Assembly: GCF_000005505.3 (NCBI RefSeq)
Contig: NC_016135.3
Location: 4,302,001-4,366,000 of the forward strand
DNA: 64,000 bases
Source: Brachypodium distachyon
Lineage: Eukaryota; Streptophyta; Magnoliopsida; Poales; Poaceae
Direction: 5' to 3'
Under the pieces are notes generated by a model. That model was not told where the DNA came from. It worked only from the letters and a program-made list of their open reading frames with translations, and did no database searches. The translations under genes and the position numbers were made by a program. Shown piece by piece: positions 22,801 through 33,894 of the stretch. Position 1 is the stretch's first letter. Every line of letters begins with the position of its first letter.

Positions 22801-22849
22801 AATCAGCTTGCTAGCTGATCGTGGTTGTTGCTTGCGTGAGAGGATTTGG

Positions 22850-24352
22850 GCCTGAATTCCAACATCCAGCGGGGCGATGCATTTGGGCCGGCGCGGTCCG
22901 TTTGCGGGAAATAGACGAAATGCGACCTCCAGCGGGGTGACGCATTCGGTCGGGCGTCCGTTTCTCGGTACGCGAAGACGCATTTCGGGTGCAAATGTGC
23001 ACCGGATTTGCGTCCCCATGGACCGAGAAACGGAGCGCCGCTCAGTCGGCGTGACCGCACTTGGTCAAGACCTTTCGCCTTCCAGCCCCACCTGGCAGCG
23101 GCCCACGACCACCTGTCCTGGTCATATTAAATGGGGAAAAATTCGTCCCCATTTTCCCACTTCAACCCACGGTCCACCGCTTGCATCGGCGCAAACCCAA
23201 GCCCCCGCCACGCTCCCCACTGACCGGTGATGACTCTGAAGAAGCTTTGGCCGGCCGGCATGACCACGAAGCCGGCTCCTCGTCTGGCGTGCGCGCTCGG
23301 TGAGCGGCACCGCCGCCCTTCCGCCTAACGCTGGTGAGGAGGACGCAGGAGGGGCGCACGTACGTGGACGTGCGCACGGCGGTGCACTAATGGGACTATG
23401 GCATCCCGCTGCCGTTGTGTGACGTCCACGTCCCGCATGGGTGGCACTTGAACCCCGAGCGGGTTCCTGTGCCACCGGTCCCGGTGAGGGGCCGCGCGCC
23501 AGGTCGAGATCTGGCGCTGCCGCTCCGAGCTCCCGACGACCTCTGCGATGACCCAGATTTCGTGGAGGACTCGCCGTACTGGGATGCGTGGTTCGAGACG
23601 GAACACGACCTGCATCGTCACTCCTTCTTCTCCGCCGTCCCGGCCCATCGCGGCATGGCCCCGCCACCTCCTCCGCCTCCGGTCGTCAAGGAGGAGCTCG
23701 AGGAGGTGGTGGCGCCAGCGCCGCGTTATGCCAAGGAGGAGCGGGCAATGCTGGTGGCGGGAATCCAGGAGTCCGAGTGGGAGGAGGTCAGGCGCTGGCC
23801 CGACCTTGGGGTGGCACTGTACCTCTCCCAGCTCCCGCAAGAAGGAGCCGCATAGCACTGTTGCCGCCGCCGCCGGCGCAAGCTCCACTGGAGCCCGAGG
23901 AGGACTTGATAAATAGGTTGTAGTCGGATCCTAGGTTGTAGTCAAATCCTCAACATCACCTCCTACCCAAATCGATAAATAGGTATGCATTGAAAGATTG
24001 GGCCACCCTCGAGCCATATTAGGACTGGTCTCCATGGTAGGACGACGACATGGAGGCGTGGACTCCGGAGTCTCCGGAGCATGAGGTCATCGATTTGGAT
24101 TCGGATTCCGAGTAGATGACCTCGTAGTAGTATTATTTTAAGTTTATGTTTAGTTTTAATCTATATTTAGTTTTAAATTTCTAGTTTAATTATGTAAATT
24201 ATGAATTTATATAATGAAAATGGGTAGCCCGGTTGGACGCATCCCGCTACCTAAACGGACAGTGCGCGGATTTGTGTCCGGCCCGCGACCCAAACGGACA
24301 AAAATGACCACACAAAGTGGTCCGTTTGGGTCGCGTGGCTGGAGTTGCCCTA
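22850..24352. mobile_element. Non-autonomous DNA transposon with degenerate terminal repeats
   Basis: The right end (ggtccgtttgggtcgcgtggctggagttgccc) is mirrored in degraded form at the left (gggcctgaattccaacatccagcgg, then gcggtccgtttgcggg). Both flanks share ggtccgtttg words in opposite orientation. A passenger ORF on the plus strand fills the centre. The superfamily is not certain; this type of subterminal sequence is common in Triticeae and has been linked to Harbinger-like elements, but I cannot confirm that. Confidence 0.5.
23226..24116 (+). pseudogene. Degraded passenger ORF in DNA transposon
   Basis: A chain of in-frame or near-frame segments: MTLKKLWPAGMTTKPAPR at 23230, then YVDVRTAVH and a stop, VPHGWHLNPERVPVPPVPV, DDPDFVEDSPYWDAWFETEHD, a poly-Pro run, EEVRRWPDLGVALYLSQ, and a C-terminus PESPEHEVIDLDSDSE at 24060-24116. 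The acidic end follows a hydrophobic VID, a shape seen in SUMO-interacting motifs. Stops at about 23390, a frame change near 23850 and others make it non-functional. I recognise the architecture from many grass genomic repeats, but no function is known to me. Confidence 0.45.
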
Positions 24353-24540
24353 AGGACCAGTAATTAATAAGAACCACGTACAGCGTGAAGAAAAGCGTGC
24401 CCCGGCAACGCAATTAAGTCCTTGATTAATTTGATTATCTGAACTGTTGGTATATTCAACTTCTGTCTTTTTGGGATAACATATTCTGGCCTCTGCGTGA
24501 GGCTGCACACAACTACATAAGTACAGAAGGCGAAAAAAAA

Positions 24541-25097
24541 GGAAATGACACAAGAACCGGTGAGGAATAGATGCCGGAGGGCGGACCGACTTGCGAGACC
24601 TGGTCTTCAACACCCGGACAAGTGCCGCCTCTGTGACCAAGATATGGAGACAATTTTCCATTTGCTATTGGGATGTGTCATGGCGAGGCAGGTTTGGGGG
24701 CACAGAGTGCAGACTCAACACTGCGCTATTGGTGGTCTTCCCTTCCTTTTCCGCTTCGGGCTCGGAAGGACCTTCAGACAGGGATTATATTTGTCCTTTG
24801 AACCATTTGGTGCCATCGGAATGATGTGATCTTCAATGGGGCGGCACCTTCAATGGTGCGAATCCTTCTCAACATTCGGGAGAAATTTGGCTTTTGGGAG
24901 TATGCGGGGCTCTTTAGGGGTAGAATTTCTTATCCGGCCTTGAGGGCGAGTGGGTGGATGGCTAGCACATAGTCATTTTTATTTTCTTTTGCCACTAGTT
25001 GGCGATGTATTGCCATTTCGGTGTTGTACTAGCTTTCTGACTCTTCTTCTTTAATAGATGATGCATCCGCTGGGTTGCATTCTTGTAGAAGAAAAAA
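24541..25097 (+). mobile_element. 5'-truncated LINE, 3' end of reverse transcriptase ORF
   Basis: The frame at 24545 gives RRADRLARPGLQHPDKCRLC, then ETIFHLLLGCVMARQVW, the zinc-binding zf-RVT segment found at the C-terminus of plant L1-type ORF2. After a frameshift near 24800, coding continues WRHRNDVIFN to a stop at about 24970. The 3' untranslated part (tcttctttaatagatgatgc ... cttgtagaagaaaaaa) is typical and ends in a short A tract. The upstream ORF2 is missing, as expected from 5' truncation. Confidence 0.75.
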
Positions 25098-25289
25098 CAC
25101 CGACAATTGTCATGTTTAAGGTGAACTAGCAAAGTGGGACGACATCATCCAAAAGTGTCCGAAAATTAGATTTTGATAATTCTAGGTATATGTTTTGTGC
25201 ATTACATATGATACGGTTCAATATCTCCCAGAAATCTGGAGCCATTTTTCATAGGGATTTTTATTTATGTGCCTTTCCTTCCTTAGCTA

Positions 25290-25560
25290 TATTCAGATTT
25301 ACCAGAGGCTATAAACTGTGCTCGTTTCTACACTTGTGCGTTCTTTGATTCCTCGCAAATGTCCTCACGGAGCAGTTGCTAAAGGTCAAGACCCTTTGAC
25401 CGTTAGACTCTGACGGGTGGGCCGCACGCAACCCTGACAGGTGGGGCCGAAGCGGCGTTCTGACGTGTGGGGCTGCGAGGATGCAGTGCAAGCGGACAGG
25501 GCTTAACAGGTCTAGTTTGCTTACATTGAGGCCAACGAGTGGCATGACAGGTGGGGGCGG
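25290..25560. repeat. Left arm of long inverted repeat
   Basis: Reverse complement of 33895-34165. The shared core is actgtgctc..tttctacacttgtgcgttct and ctgacgtgtggggctgcgag, with roughly 80-85% match by eye. Homology weakens but continues inward in the form of gacaggtgggg-type units. Confidence 0.8.
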
Positions 25561-25570
25561 TCGACTTAAC

Positions 25571-26357
25571 TTCCATGTGGTGCGACGCAAAGCATGACAG
25601 GTGGGGTCAGTCGCCTATATCTCTCATCCCTCCCCCCCCCCTCCCACCCCAAATCAGGACCGAGCAGCTGCGCAGCACCGACGATGCCGCCGCCAAATAC
25701 GTCTTCGTGAGCTCGCCGGCGAGGCTGATAAAGGGAAACGTCACGCGTCCTTCCTGCCACACCCCAACTTCCTCTCCCAATCAAGCCTCCGCACATCATC
25801 CCCACCCCGCCCCAAGAGCAGCTTCTGTTGCATCCTTCCATGCGCTGGCACGAGGATCTGTGGCGTTTGTATGTTTCAAGGCTTGCTGCCAAGGGTTTCT
25901 AGATGGTTCCAGGCCTTATTTGGATGTGGATGTACTGTGAAATTGAGCACTGTCTAAGCCATTTGTTGAGCACTGTGAAGGTGCTTATTTGTATAGGAGA
26001 GGTGCCTAGTTAGGCATCTACATAGTATAAATAAGCATATGTGCTTAATAAAAACTGGTTAATTTTTCTAAGCACCTATATTAGCATCTTGCATTGTACA
26101 GGATAAAAAGCTATAATCTTTAAAATCAAGGGATGGTCAGAAAATCAACCATATGAGATCCCAACATAAAACATACTAAATTATAGTAGTGGACCGACAT
26201 AGTTTAACCGGGATAAACCAAGGGATCCCATAGCAAAATAGTAGCAGACCGACATAGTATCAGAAAAATACCCACAGATTCTTACATAAAAATCACATTA
26301 CTTAAAGGGAAATCACTTTAATAGAAGCTCGTGGCACCTAGGGGGCGTGCACCCTGC
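25571..26357. other. Inner flank of left inverted repeat; no gene
   Basis: A C-run (25628-25637) is followed by a GC-rich stretch to about 25940 without a convincing ORF, then AT-rich sequence that is probably the 3' untranslated region of the minus-strand gene ending at 26358. Confidence 0.4.
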
Positions 26358-28301
26358 CTAATCTCTTCCAGCCACCATGGCTTGGAGATGGGCAGGTATG
26401 TTGGCCCTTGGATACCACTGAAGGCCCATGTGCTTCCCCTGTCTGCCCCCGGCATTTGGCTCCTGAGGGCGGTGGTAGAACTCTGCGTACTGAAGCACGC
26501 TCAAGAAGGCTATTTGGTCAACCGGAGACACCATGGGCAGCTTACCCCTGTCAGAGCCGAACGGCTTCCACTTTCCCAGAGTGAGGAGATCATACATCCT
26601 AGTGGCGACCTCAATGATGCTCTCTTCATCGTGGTAATCAACTTCACGTACATCAGCATGTTCCAGTTCCATACATGCCTGTCAAAGATGTAACACATCA
26701 TTCAAACTGACCCCTAGGTTTAAAAAGCATGCATGGAAACTTGTTCAACATGGAGCAGTTGTTACCTTTAAGTCTGGTTGAACTTTCTTCACCTCCTCCA
26801 GTTCGTCTTGGCTGACCATCTTAATCTCCACCGTATCGTCCAAGGCTTCGAGCCACCTCAGGTGGCCGATGAACTGCCGCCCGATTACAGCCTTCGCCTC
26901 AGCGTCTAGCTGGATGAAAAGGTATGGGCTGATAAATCCCCAAAGCTCTTTCACAAAAGAAGGCCCCCCTGAAATCTGTTGGGCCAATTGAAAGAAATTA
27001 AAAATAAATGAAAAGGTGCCAATAGGAAAGGACAACCGGCGGATCCATAGGGTGGCCAGGGTGGTGACCACCCTGGAAATACAACCCGTATACATATACA
27101 CTAGTGTATCTTAAATCTACCAAAAAAGAAAAATTAGCCCGAGCAAATAGCCTCTCTTTCCCGCCAGTTCTCCTTTTTTTCTGTTGTGTAGTGTACGCAT
27201 CACCACATCAGATCGGACCTTGTAGCAGCCTAGCGATCGATCACGAGCAGTTGACATCATATCGTATTTTTGCCGAGCAGACGAGCATGAGCAGCTAACA
27301 TCGCATCGTATTTCTCGTCATCATCATCGCTGACTGCCAGCGGACGGCAAACATACGCTTCATCAACGCGAGCATGCGACGGGGCAGCAGCTTACACGGA
27401 GCCGGCGACATATTTCTCGGTCTTTCATTGAATCGAATTAAGATTTGCTCATTGATCGAATTGAAATTATCGCAAAATTGTTCCAATGCCGGGTTTTTCT
27501 CTTCCCAAATTCAATACTACTAGTAGTATGTTTGAGGTAAAAAAATTGCTGGTTATAATTTATATTGGGATAAAAGTTTAGAAGTTTATACATTGGACCA
27601 CCCTATCTCAAAAACATAGAACCGCCACTGGAAAGGACAGGGACACAAACCTGAATAGGACGTTTTCTCCCTTTCGTCCAGATTTTTGTACTCCAGTGGG
27701 CCAACTACCCTCCAGATCAGCTGCCATCCTTTTTCATCCTGCGGGCGACCAAACCAAAATCGAAACCGAATCCAACTTGATCGAAACAGACAGATTTAAT
27801 CACATATGTATTAAGTGGAAGGGACAGAAATAAAAATAATTACGATTCTCAAACGGAGACCCTGACCCGAAACAAAACCTTAGATTTACAAAGGCGAGAA
27901 AAAACCCTAAAGGAGGTCCAGGAAAAAACCCTAGATTTAGAAAGGAATAAACCCTAATGATGGTAACACAGATCCATATTTAAGAGATTGCTAAAATAGG
28001 ATGGACACGAGGTGGAGTACAAGGATGGGTACGAGGAATGGATCCACATTTATAAGAAAAGGTGGTCCAGGATCGATGCTAAACCACAAAGATCAGGAGG
28101 TAAAAATGGATGGGAAGCAGTGGTACCTTTCGGATCTCTTGACCACTGAATCATCGTTGCACGTGCGCCTAAGACTAAGTGGATTAAGATCACCACACAA
28201 GACAAATCGCATCAATTTAAAAAGGGAAAAGTAGATCTCACCTTTCTGCCATCATCCCCGAGCGATTCTGCCTTCCTCTTGCTCCTTCCCAGGTTCTCCA
28301 T
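26358..28301 (-). CDS. Unrecognised four-exon gene, 223 codons
   Basis: Exons on the minus strand: 28301-28242 (ATG, MENLGRSKRKAESLGDD), 27738-27651, 26968-26766 and 26678-26358 (stop TAG). All three introns have GT-AG borders (aag/gtgag..gcag/gat; cag/gttt..ttcag/gg; aag/gtaac..gacag/gc) and the phases (0, 1, 0) join without a stop. The protein starts with a basic patch (RSKRK), continues DEKGWQLIWRVVGPLEYKN, then a hydrophobic ELWGFISPYLFIQLD and an acidic DDTVEIKMVSQDELEEV. It ends with a segment rich in aromatic residues (GKWKPFGSDRGK ... FYHRP). No signal peptide or membrane span. I do not recognise the family. Intron 2 would be about 77 bp without the hAT insertion it carries. It may be a host gene or a passenger of the surrounding inverted-repeat element. 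Confidence 0.65.
27034..27630. mobile_element. hAT-type element in intron 2 of the four-exon gene
   Basis: A perfect 8-bp direct repeat gaaaggac flanks it (27026-27033 and 27631-27638). The left end AACCGGCGGATCC and the reverse complement of the right end CAGTGGCGGTTC are related to the cagtggcgga terminus common in grass hAT MITEs. It lies wholly within the intron and has no transposase. Confidence 0.7.
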
Positions 28302-28517
28302 GGCTTCGGACGGCGGCGCGGTGAAATGAGATCGAAAGGGGCGGCAGAGAGCGCTGAGGTGAGATTAGATGGAAAAGTAGATGGATTAGAAGCTGAGGGA
28401 TCCTTGGCTGCTGAAGTGTATAAATGGGAACGGTAACAGGCCCAGCTCGGCCCCACTTGTCAATTGGCACATCCGCACATGTCAATGGGTACATCTCAAA
28501 TTTGAGTGAATTTACAC

Positions 28518-29640
28518 ACCAAGTATATGATGGAAAAAAGATTTTCTTCTGAATTGTTTTATGTCGATAACTTCTAACAAACTAAGAGCCCGTGCATTTT
28601 TTCAGATTTTTTGAAAAAATATTTCATATTATTCCATTTTTTTTCTAAATGGCAAAAAAGAGAAATCCCTATTATCATGTACAAATAGGTATCGAATTCA
28701 TCTCAACCACAGGAATTCCAAGTTTTCTAGACTTGTTTGGTCCTAACCTAACTTTGTTGCATTGGTTGTACAATCATTTCTGTTAAGTTTCATCGATTTA
28801 CCGACCTAAAAAGAAGAAATTCAAAGAATGTACGAAATGCAGTATTCAAGTCCAGAAAATCTGAAATTTGGTGAGAACAACATTCATGCACTCACAATAC
28901 TCTGTTAATCTTCTGGGATGATAATTCTTGCACACGTTTCTCATTAACCACGTAAGAAACATCCAAATTTAAGTGAATTTGAAATTCAAAAGGTAGCAAA
29001 ACATTTTAGAAATGAACAACATTTGAGATACTGGTATTACAAGAAATATTTGGCTAATGTACAAAGTTTCAGTTGATTTGGAGAAAGTATTGTGATGGAA
29101 TTCCAGCATAAAGATCAAATCTCCAACATCTCCTTTAGAGTTTATAAAACACCTTAGAGAGATGTGCTAGTTTGAACAGCAAGCATATGATGACATAACG
29201 TTTTTGCTCTGAATTTTTTTGTGGTGATAACTAGTGTCAAATAAAGAGCCCATGCAAGTTTTCAGAAATTTCTGGACAATATTTCATATTATTATATTTT
29301 GTTTCCAAATTACCGAATAGGGAAATCCCTGTTATGATGTACAAATGGGTTTCAAATTCATCTCAACCACATGAATTCCAAGTTTTCTGGACTTGTTTGG
29401 TTCTAACCTAACTTTGTTGCGTTGATTGAACAATCATTTCTGTTCAGTTTCATCGATTTACCAATTATTAACCGAAAATAGCAAGAAATTCAAATAACTT
29501 ACGAAATATAGTAATTATGTTACGAATAATCTGAAATTTGGTGAGAACAATATAAATATGTACTTAACATACTCTGTAAATCTTCTAGGATGATTATGGC
29601 ACATATTTGTCATTAAAGTTGCAGGAACTTAGTTTATGCA
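28518..29640. repeat. Two-copy tandem duplication, period about 660 bp
   Basis: The stretch from 28548 (gaattgttttatg..gataact) recurs from 29207, including blocks such as ccacaggaattccaagtttt and gaaatttggtgagaacaa. The copies are roughly 80% alike by eye, so the duplication is old. Confidence 0.75.
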
Positions 29641-30221
29641 ATTGTAAAAATGAAATTAACCCATATAGGTCTCTATAAAAAGATGCGTTTCTCTGACTGT
29701 CAGATTCTCTCAACATACCCCACCGGTTACTGCTCCTGTCCTGTACTCGCTCGACCCGATTTTGACTCCCTGCTGACTCAATTAAAATGACTCGTGGCCC
29801 TGCTTAGTGCCCGTGCCACCCCTGGCCGGGCCAATTTTTTTGTTTCCTCAACTTTTCTGGGCCCACTGATGTGCGAAGAGGGATCAGGTGGGAGGAGGTA
29901 GCTTGCGCAGATCAGGTGGCGGCTACGTCGTTGGGAGGAGGTAGCTTGCGCAGGCGTGGTTGGCGAAGAGAGGGGAATTAATGTTCATTGGCAGGTGTGC
30001 CCACGCGTTGCTACGGGTCAACAAAATCACAAACAATTTATTTTTATTTTCTGTGTAGGCAACTCATGGCGCTGTCGAGTTCGGCATGCGGGTGTGGTGC
30101 CATCGGTTGTAAGACGGAGTAGGAGAAATCGTGAAAAAAACTACGGTGGCGACCGTACCATCACCACCAACTACAATTTAATATATTTGTATAGATTTGG
30201 GTCTGTTCACCACATTAAAGT

Positions 30222-30530
30222 AGTTGTTTTTTCGATGGTCAATAAAAATCAACTTTCTCAAAACAAGTTGAAATTTAGTCCTCTCGCATAACTTTCCGTT
30301 TGTGTTCGATTTGTGCAATTATTAATCAATTTGGAGGAATTTCAATATTGAAGCTTTCTCCAAAATTGTCCATTTTGGGGTGCTCACATAGTTAAAATTG
30401 GCTATCTTTTTCCTGGTCAACAAAAATCAACTGTCTCATATGAAGTTCAAATTTTGGTCTGTGAGCATCATGCCTAGGTTCCATTTTTGCAATGCAAGAT
30501 TAATTTGTAGGAGATTCAGTTCGAATAAGT
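30222..30530. repeat. Two-copy tandem duplication, period about 180 bp
   Basis: The motif ggtcaataaaaatcaacttt..caagttgaaattt at 30236 recurs as ggtcaacaaaaatcaactgt..gaagttcaaattt at 30414, each followed by a cgattt/ccattt..tgcaat block. Confidence 0.6.
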
Positions 30531-30559
30531 AACAATAACAGGACATGCCCAAGTTCAGA

Positions 30560-31353
30560 CACTACAAGAGGAATAGCCCGTAGAGACACTATTTTTGGTT
30601 CGTAGAGACACTATAATTGTCTCTACATAACTTTAGACACACTTGGTACAGTGTCACAATACTGCCACTACAGACAGTGTCGCTATGTGTGATGAAACAC
30701 TAATAAAACGCCTCTATTGTTTTCGACATTTCATAAAGACACTATATTGTCTGTACGCTCAATATGACATTTCATAAAGACATTGCATTGTGTCTTTATA
30801 CTTTTTAGACATTGCATAAAAACACTATATTGTCTCTACATTCAATGCGACATTTTGTAAAAACATTACATTGTGTCTCTATACCCATGTGCTAGAAAAT
30901 ATACATTGAAAAAATCATGTTGAGACCATCCTTGAACTCAAGACCTTAAGGAAAAATACACAGTCACCTAACCATCTCAACCTAACACCAATTTGTGCTT
31001 ATACGCCTAATGAAATTGTTATGAGTAGTCTACTACATGTCTCAACCTTGCTAAAAATGTCTCTACACAACATAAAATGTGTCTCAAATAGTGTCTCTAA
31101 CCATACCATAAGGTCATTTCATCAAGTATCTCAAAACCACATATCTACAGACTTTTGTGACAATATATTAAATGCCTCAAAAAATGTCTCTACACCATAA
31201 TGTCTCAACTAGTGCCTCTATAATTAAGACATTTTTCATAGCGCCTCATAGATTGCCTCTACATGAAACTTTGCCTCAAAATTGTCTCTAGGTAAAGACA
31301 AAGAGTATATTGCCTTAACAAAAATGTCTCTACAAGACATTTGTGTTGTAGTG
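30560..31353. mobile_element. Small non-autonomous CACTA element, 794 bp
   Basis: It begins CACTACAAGAG and ends ttgtgttgtagtg, so both termini are CACTACAA, with the 3-bp target duplication aga (30557-30559, 31354-31356). Subterminal and internal sequence carries many copies of tgtctct/agagaca, the arrays to which CACTA transposases bind. No ORF. Confidence 0.88.
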
Positions 31354-31508
31354 AGATAAAGAGCAACAACCTACTCCGCATCAGTACAAATAGTTAGTCT
31401 TCGGAAAACAAAACACTAATTCATAGATAGCATACCACTGATCACAAATAAAAACACATAGCATGATGCCATCCCTTGATTGAATGGACTGACAACCAGA
31501 ACACAACA

Positions 31509-31880
31509 TCAGCATGGATTAACCCCTACTCCTGGAGGAACTGAACCATCTGCAGCGCCAGCAAAACAGGGGAACTCATGGAGGTGAGTGAGATCTGGTA
31601 TTCCAGAACCACCATAGTCTAGATAAGATTCATCATCTGAAGATGAATCAGAGTAATCCCTATTGTTCTCTTCCGAACCATCAGCTAGAAGATGAAACCT
31701 ATCAACCACTTCATGGACGTGGACGATGACCCTGAACGAGACTGCACGTCTAGTTTCTTGAGCTGTTGCCGCTGCAATTGAATCATCACTGTCCACATCG
31801 GCGTACTGAGAAGCTGGTTGTGTGGCCGAAGTAGGCACTCTCATCATCAACCACTTCGGGATGGCACAAGGATTACGCAT
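31509..31880 (-). pseudogene. ORF fragment, gag-like or host-derived, 123 codons
   Basis: The minus-strand frame gives SFRVIVHVHEVVDRFHLLAD, then a Ser/Asp-rich acidic stretch (DYSDSSSDDESYLDYGG) and a stop. A V-x-V-H-x-x-EVVDR core followed by an acidic Ser-rich tail is familiar to me from grass retroelement gag-like proteins with CCHC knuckles, but this is memory and weak. It lies between two CACTA ends. Confidence 0.35.
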
Positions 31881-31894
31881 CCATGCCCTCAGCT

Positions 31895-32240
31895 CACTAC
31901 TACAAAATCTGTTACTCCTGCAAGCACCCCACTAACACATGAGGGAAACACGTCAGCAATGCTGGTTACCTCTGACCCTTCTTACGTAGCTAGCCAAAGA
32001 GATCACCTGCGAGAGGCGTGTAAAAACCATCTCTGACTTTGTCCCGTAAAACACGTCAGAAGAGTTGCTTCTCTTATGACACTCCCTACCTCTGACTCTT
32101 TGTTAAGTAAGAAGTGTCAGAGTAGTGTAAAGCTCCTCTGACGCTTTCTTCTAAGAACATGTCAAAGACATGGGCAACACAATCTTTGACTTTCGAGTAC
32201 TAGTAAAGCGTCAGTGTTTCTTAGGCGTTTTTCTGACCAT
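31895..32240 (+). mobile_element. Left end of a second CACTA element (right end not found)
   Basis: Starts CACTACTACAAAATCTG and is followed by at least eight tctgac/gtcaga motifs in both orientations up to about 32240, the expected subterminal array. No matching tttgtagtagtg end was seen to the right, so it is truncated or its right end has diverged. Confidence 0.65.
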
Positions 32241-32427
32241 GTTCGTCACGCATCAGGCTAGCTTGTTTCCCACCTTGTTGTACGTCTTGCATTATTATTT
32301 GCGGTGTTTTTTTTTGCCTTTTACAAGTTTAAATCTCTCTTTTGATATTTGCGGGTCAGTTCTATACGAATTGATCAAAACTAATTTAACTAAAAAAACT
32401 GGAATGGATCAAAAATTGAAAATACAC

Positions 32428-32500
32428 ACGCGCGCGCAGATATATATATATATATAGCGCAATTTCCCTATATATATACACACACACATATACATATAGA
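32428..32500. repeat. Compound microsatellite (cg/at/ac dinucleotides)
   Basis: Runs of cgcgcg, atatat and acacac in succession, broken by a short gcgcaatttcc segment. Confidence 0.85.
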
Positions 32501-32509
32501 AATAAAAAA

Positions 32510-33620
32510 AATACAACTAAAGACAAAAATAAATTATTCTTGCGCGCTCTGGTTATCTTCCCCAAGCCCTCGGTACACTTCTCAAGTGCACCGATAAAGG
32601 TTCAAGAGTTTGCCCCTCGTTGTAGAGACGGAGCGTGTTTTAGCAATCGAGCAGAGTATGAGCTTATAGCCATGGTGCTCCCGGCAACCCGCCTCAGGAG
32701 TACACGCATACACCTCTTTATCCAGTCCATGGCCTCCTCTTTCGGTCCATCGCCTCCGCCTCCGGTCCGTTTCCCAGCCTCACCCCCACCAATAAATACC
32801 CTCAAACGGAGGAAGACGATGCACCACGAGCTCCGCATATATTTGACCTCCATCCACCTCGCCATGGTTCATCCAGAAGGGTTTGTCTTGAGAGGATTTG
32901 TAGATCCGCTTCGTCTGACTGCTCCGACTACCAATGCTGCTCCGCCGTCGTTGGCGAGCCTGCTAGTCCGGCCGACAGCGTAGGGTACATCTCTGCTTAC
33001 CGGTGCCTTCATTGATGGAGGACTACATCGTACTCTCCTCCGACTCAGACACCCCTCATGGCTCTTCTGAGGTCGGCACCATCATCTGCGCGGCGTCTTC
33101 GGAGAGCGAAACGATAGAGAGCAGGCTGCGCGCTTCAAGGCTCCCCATCCGGACCCGCCGTGGAAGAAAGGATGCGGAAACGACGCCAGCCTTGACGTGC
33201 CCACAGGCCGTTCACTTCCGTCCACCACCGTTACCGTGCCCATCGCCATCGCCTCCTCCACGATTCTTGTACTCTGGCTCTCCCTTCTCATCGTCCCCCA
33301 CGTTGTTGCTCTATGTCGTCGCGCCGCCGTTCACCATTACTGTCTCTACTTCGGCGCCTCCTCCTCCGACGGCATGGATGGTAGCAACGATGGCTTTACC
33401 TCGCAGCCTCGTCGCCTTCTCTTCCATCCCGAAGGTGTGGGAAATCACTATCTTGGCCAAATCAGGCCGGATATCAGGCTCCCCGCGGCAAAATATCTCC
33501 TTCCCGAATCGGTGGCAGCTACGGACATTGTGGTATGGGGGTGGGTTAGTGTTCGCCATCGCCGCCTCCCGCTCGGATGTACACACCTACTAAACGCAGC
33601 ACCTCCGCCGTTCTAGGGCT
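32510..33620. other. GC-rich segment with overlapping unassigned ORFs
   Basis: A plus-strand frame from 33016 starts MEDYIVLSSDSD and stays open to 33593; the opposite strand has a frame 33586-33311 (ANTNPPPYHNVRSCHRFGKE). Neither is recognised. The plus frame opens with hydrophobic IVL followed by SSDSD, the shape of a SUMO-interacting motif, but the rest is low-complexity. The position just inside the right inverted repeat suggests transcripts driven by that repeat. Confidence 0.3.
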
Positions 33621-33699
33621 CTGGTCGGGATTTGGGTGAGCTAGGGGTGAGAGTAAAAGGGAGAAGGTAGGCTCCACATTTAAGTGTCGAGTACACTAG

Positions 33700-33850
33700 C
33701 CCCACCTGTCATCCGACGCCTCATCCCACCTGTCATCCTTTGGGTCAGCCCACCTGACATCCTTTGGTTCAGCCCACCCGTCATCCTTTGCCTCGGCACC
33801 AACTGTCATCCTTTCCTCGGCCCACCTGTCACAACTTGCCCCCGCCCTCT
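33700..33850. repeat. Minisatellite of about 25-bp units (cacctgtcatccttt)
   Basis: At least five units with core cacctgtcatcctttg and variable 3' parts (ggtcagcc, gttcagcc, cctcggca). The mirrored unit gacaggtggg recurs near the left inverted repeat (25380-25610). Confidence 0.75.
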
Positions 33851-33894
33851 GTTGACTGTTGCTCCCTCTGCGTCCCACCTGTCACTAGCGATGA

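Larger units (their letters stand above)
28302..30556. other. AT-rich intergenic sequence with diverged tandem duplications
   Basis: Upstream of the four-exon gene: 5' UTR-like GC-rich sequence to 28480, then AT-rich DNA with two families of duplication (28518-29640 and 30222-30530). No coding region is supported; the plus-strand open frame at 29956-30291 has no recognisable features. Confidence 0.4.

Noticed and set aside
32170..32457. Possible short membrane protein
   Set aside because: It lies in a CACTA subterminal region and runs into a microsatellite; hydrophobicity comes from T-rich codons.
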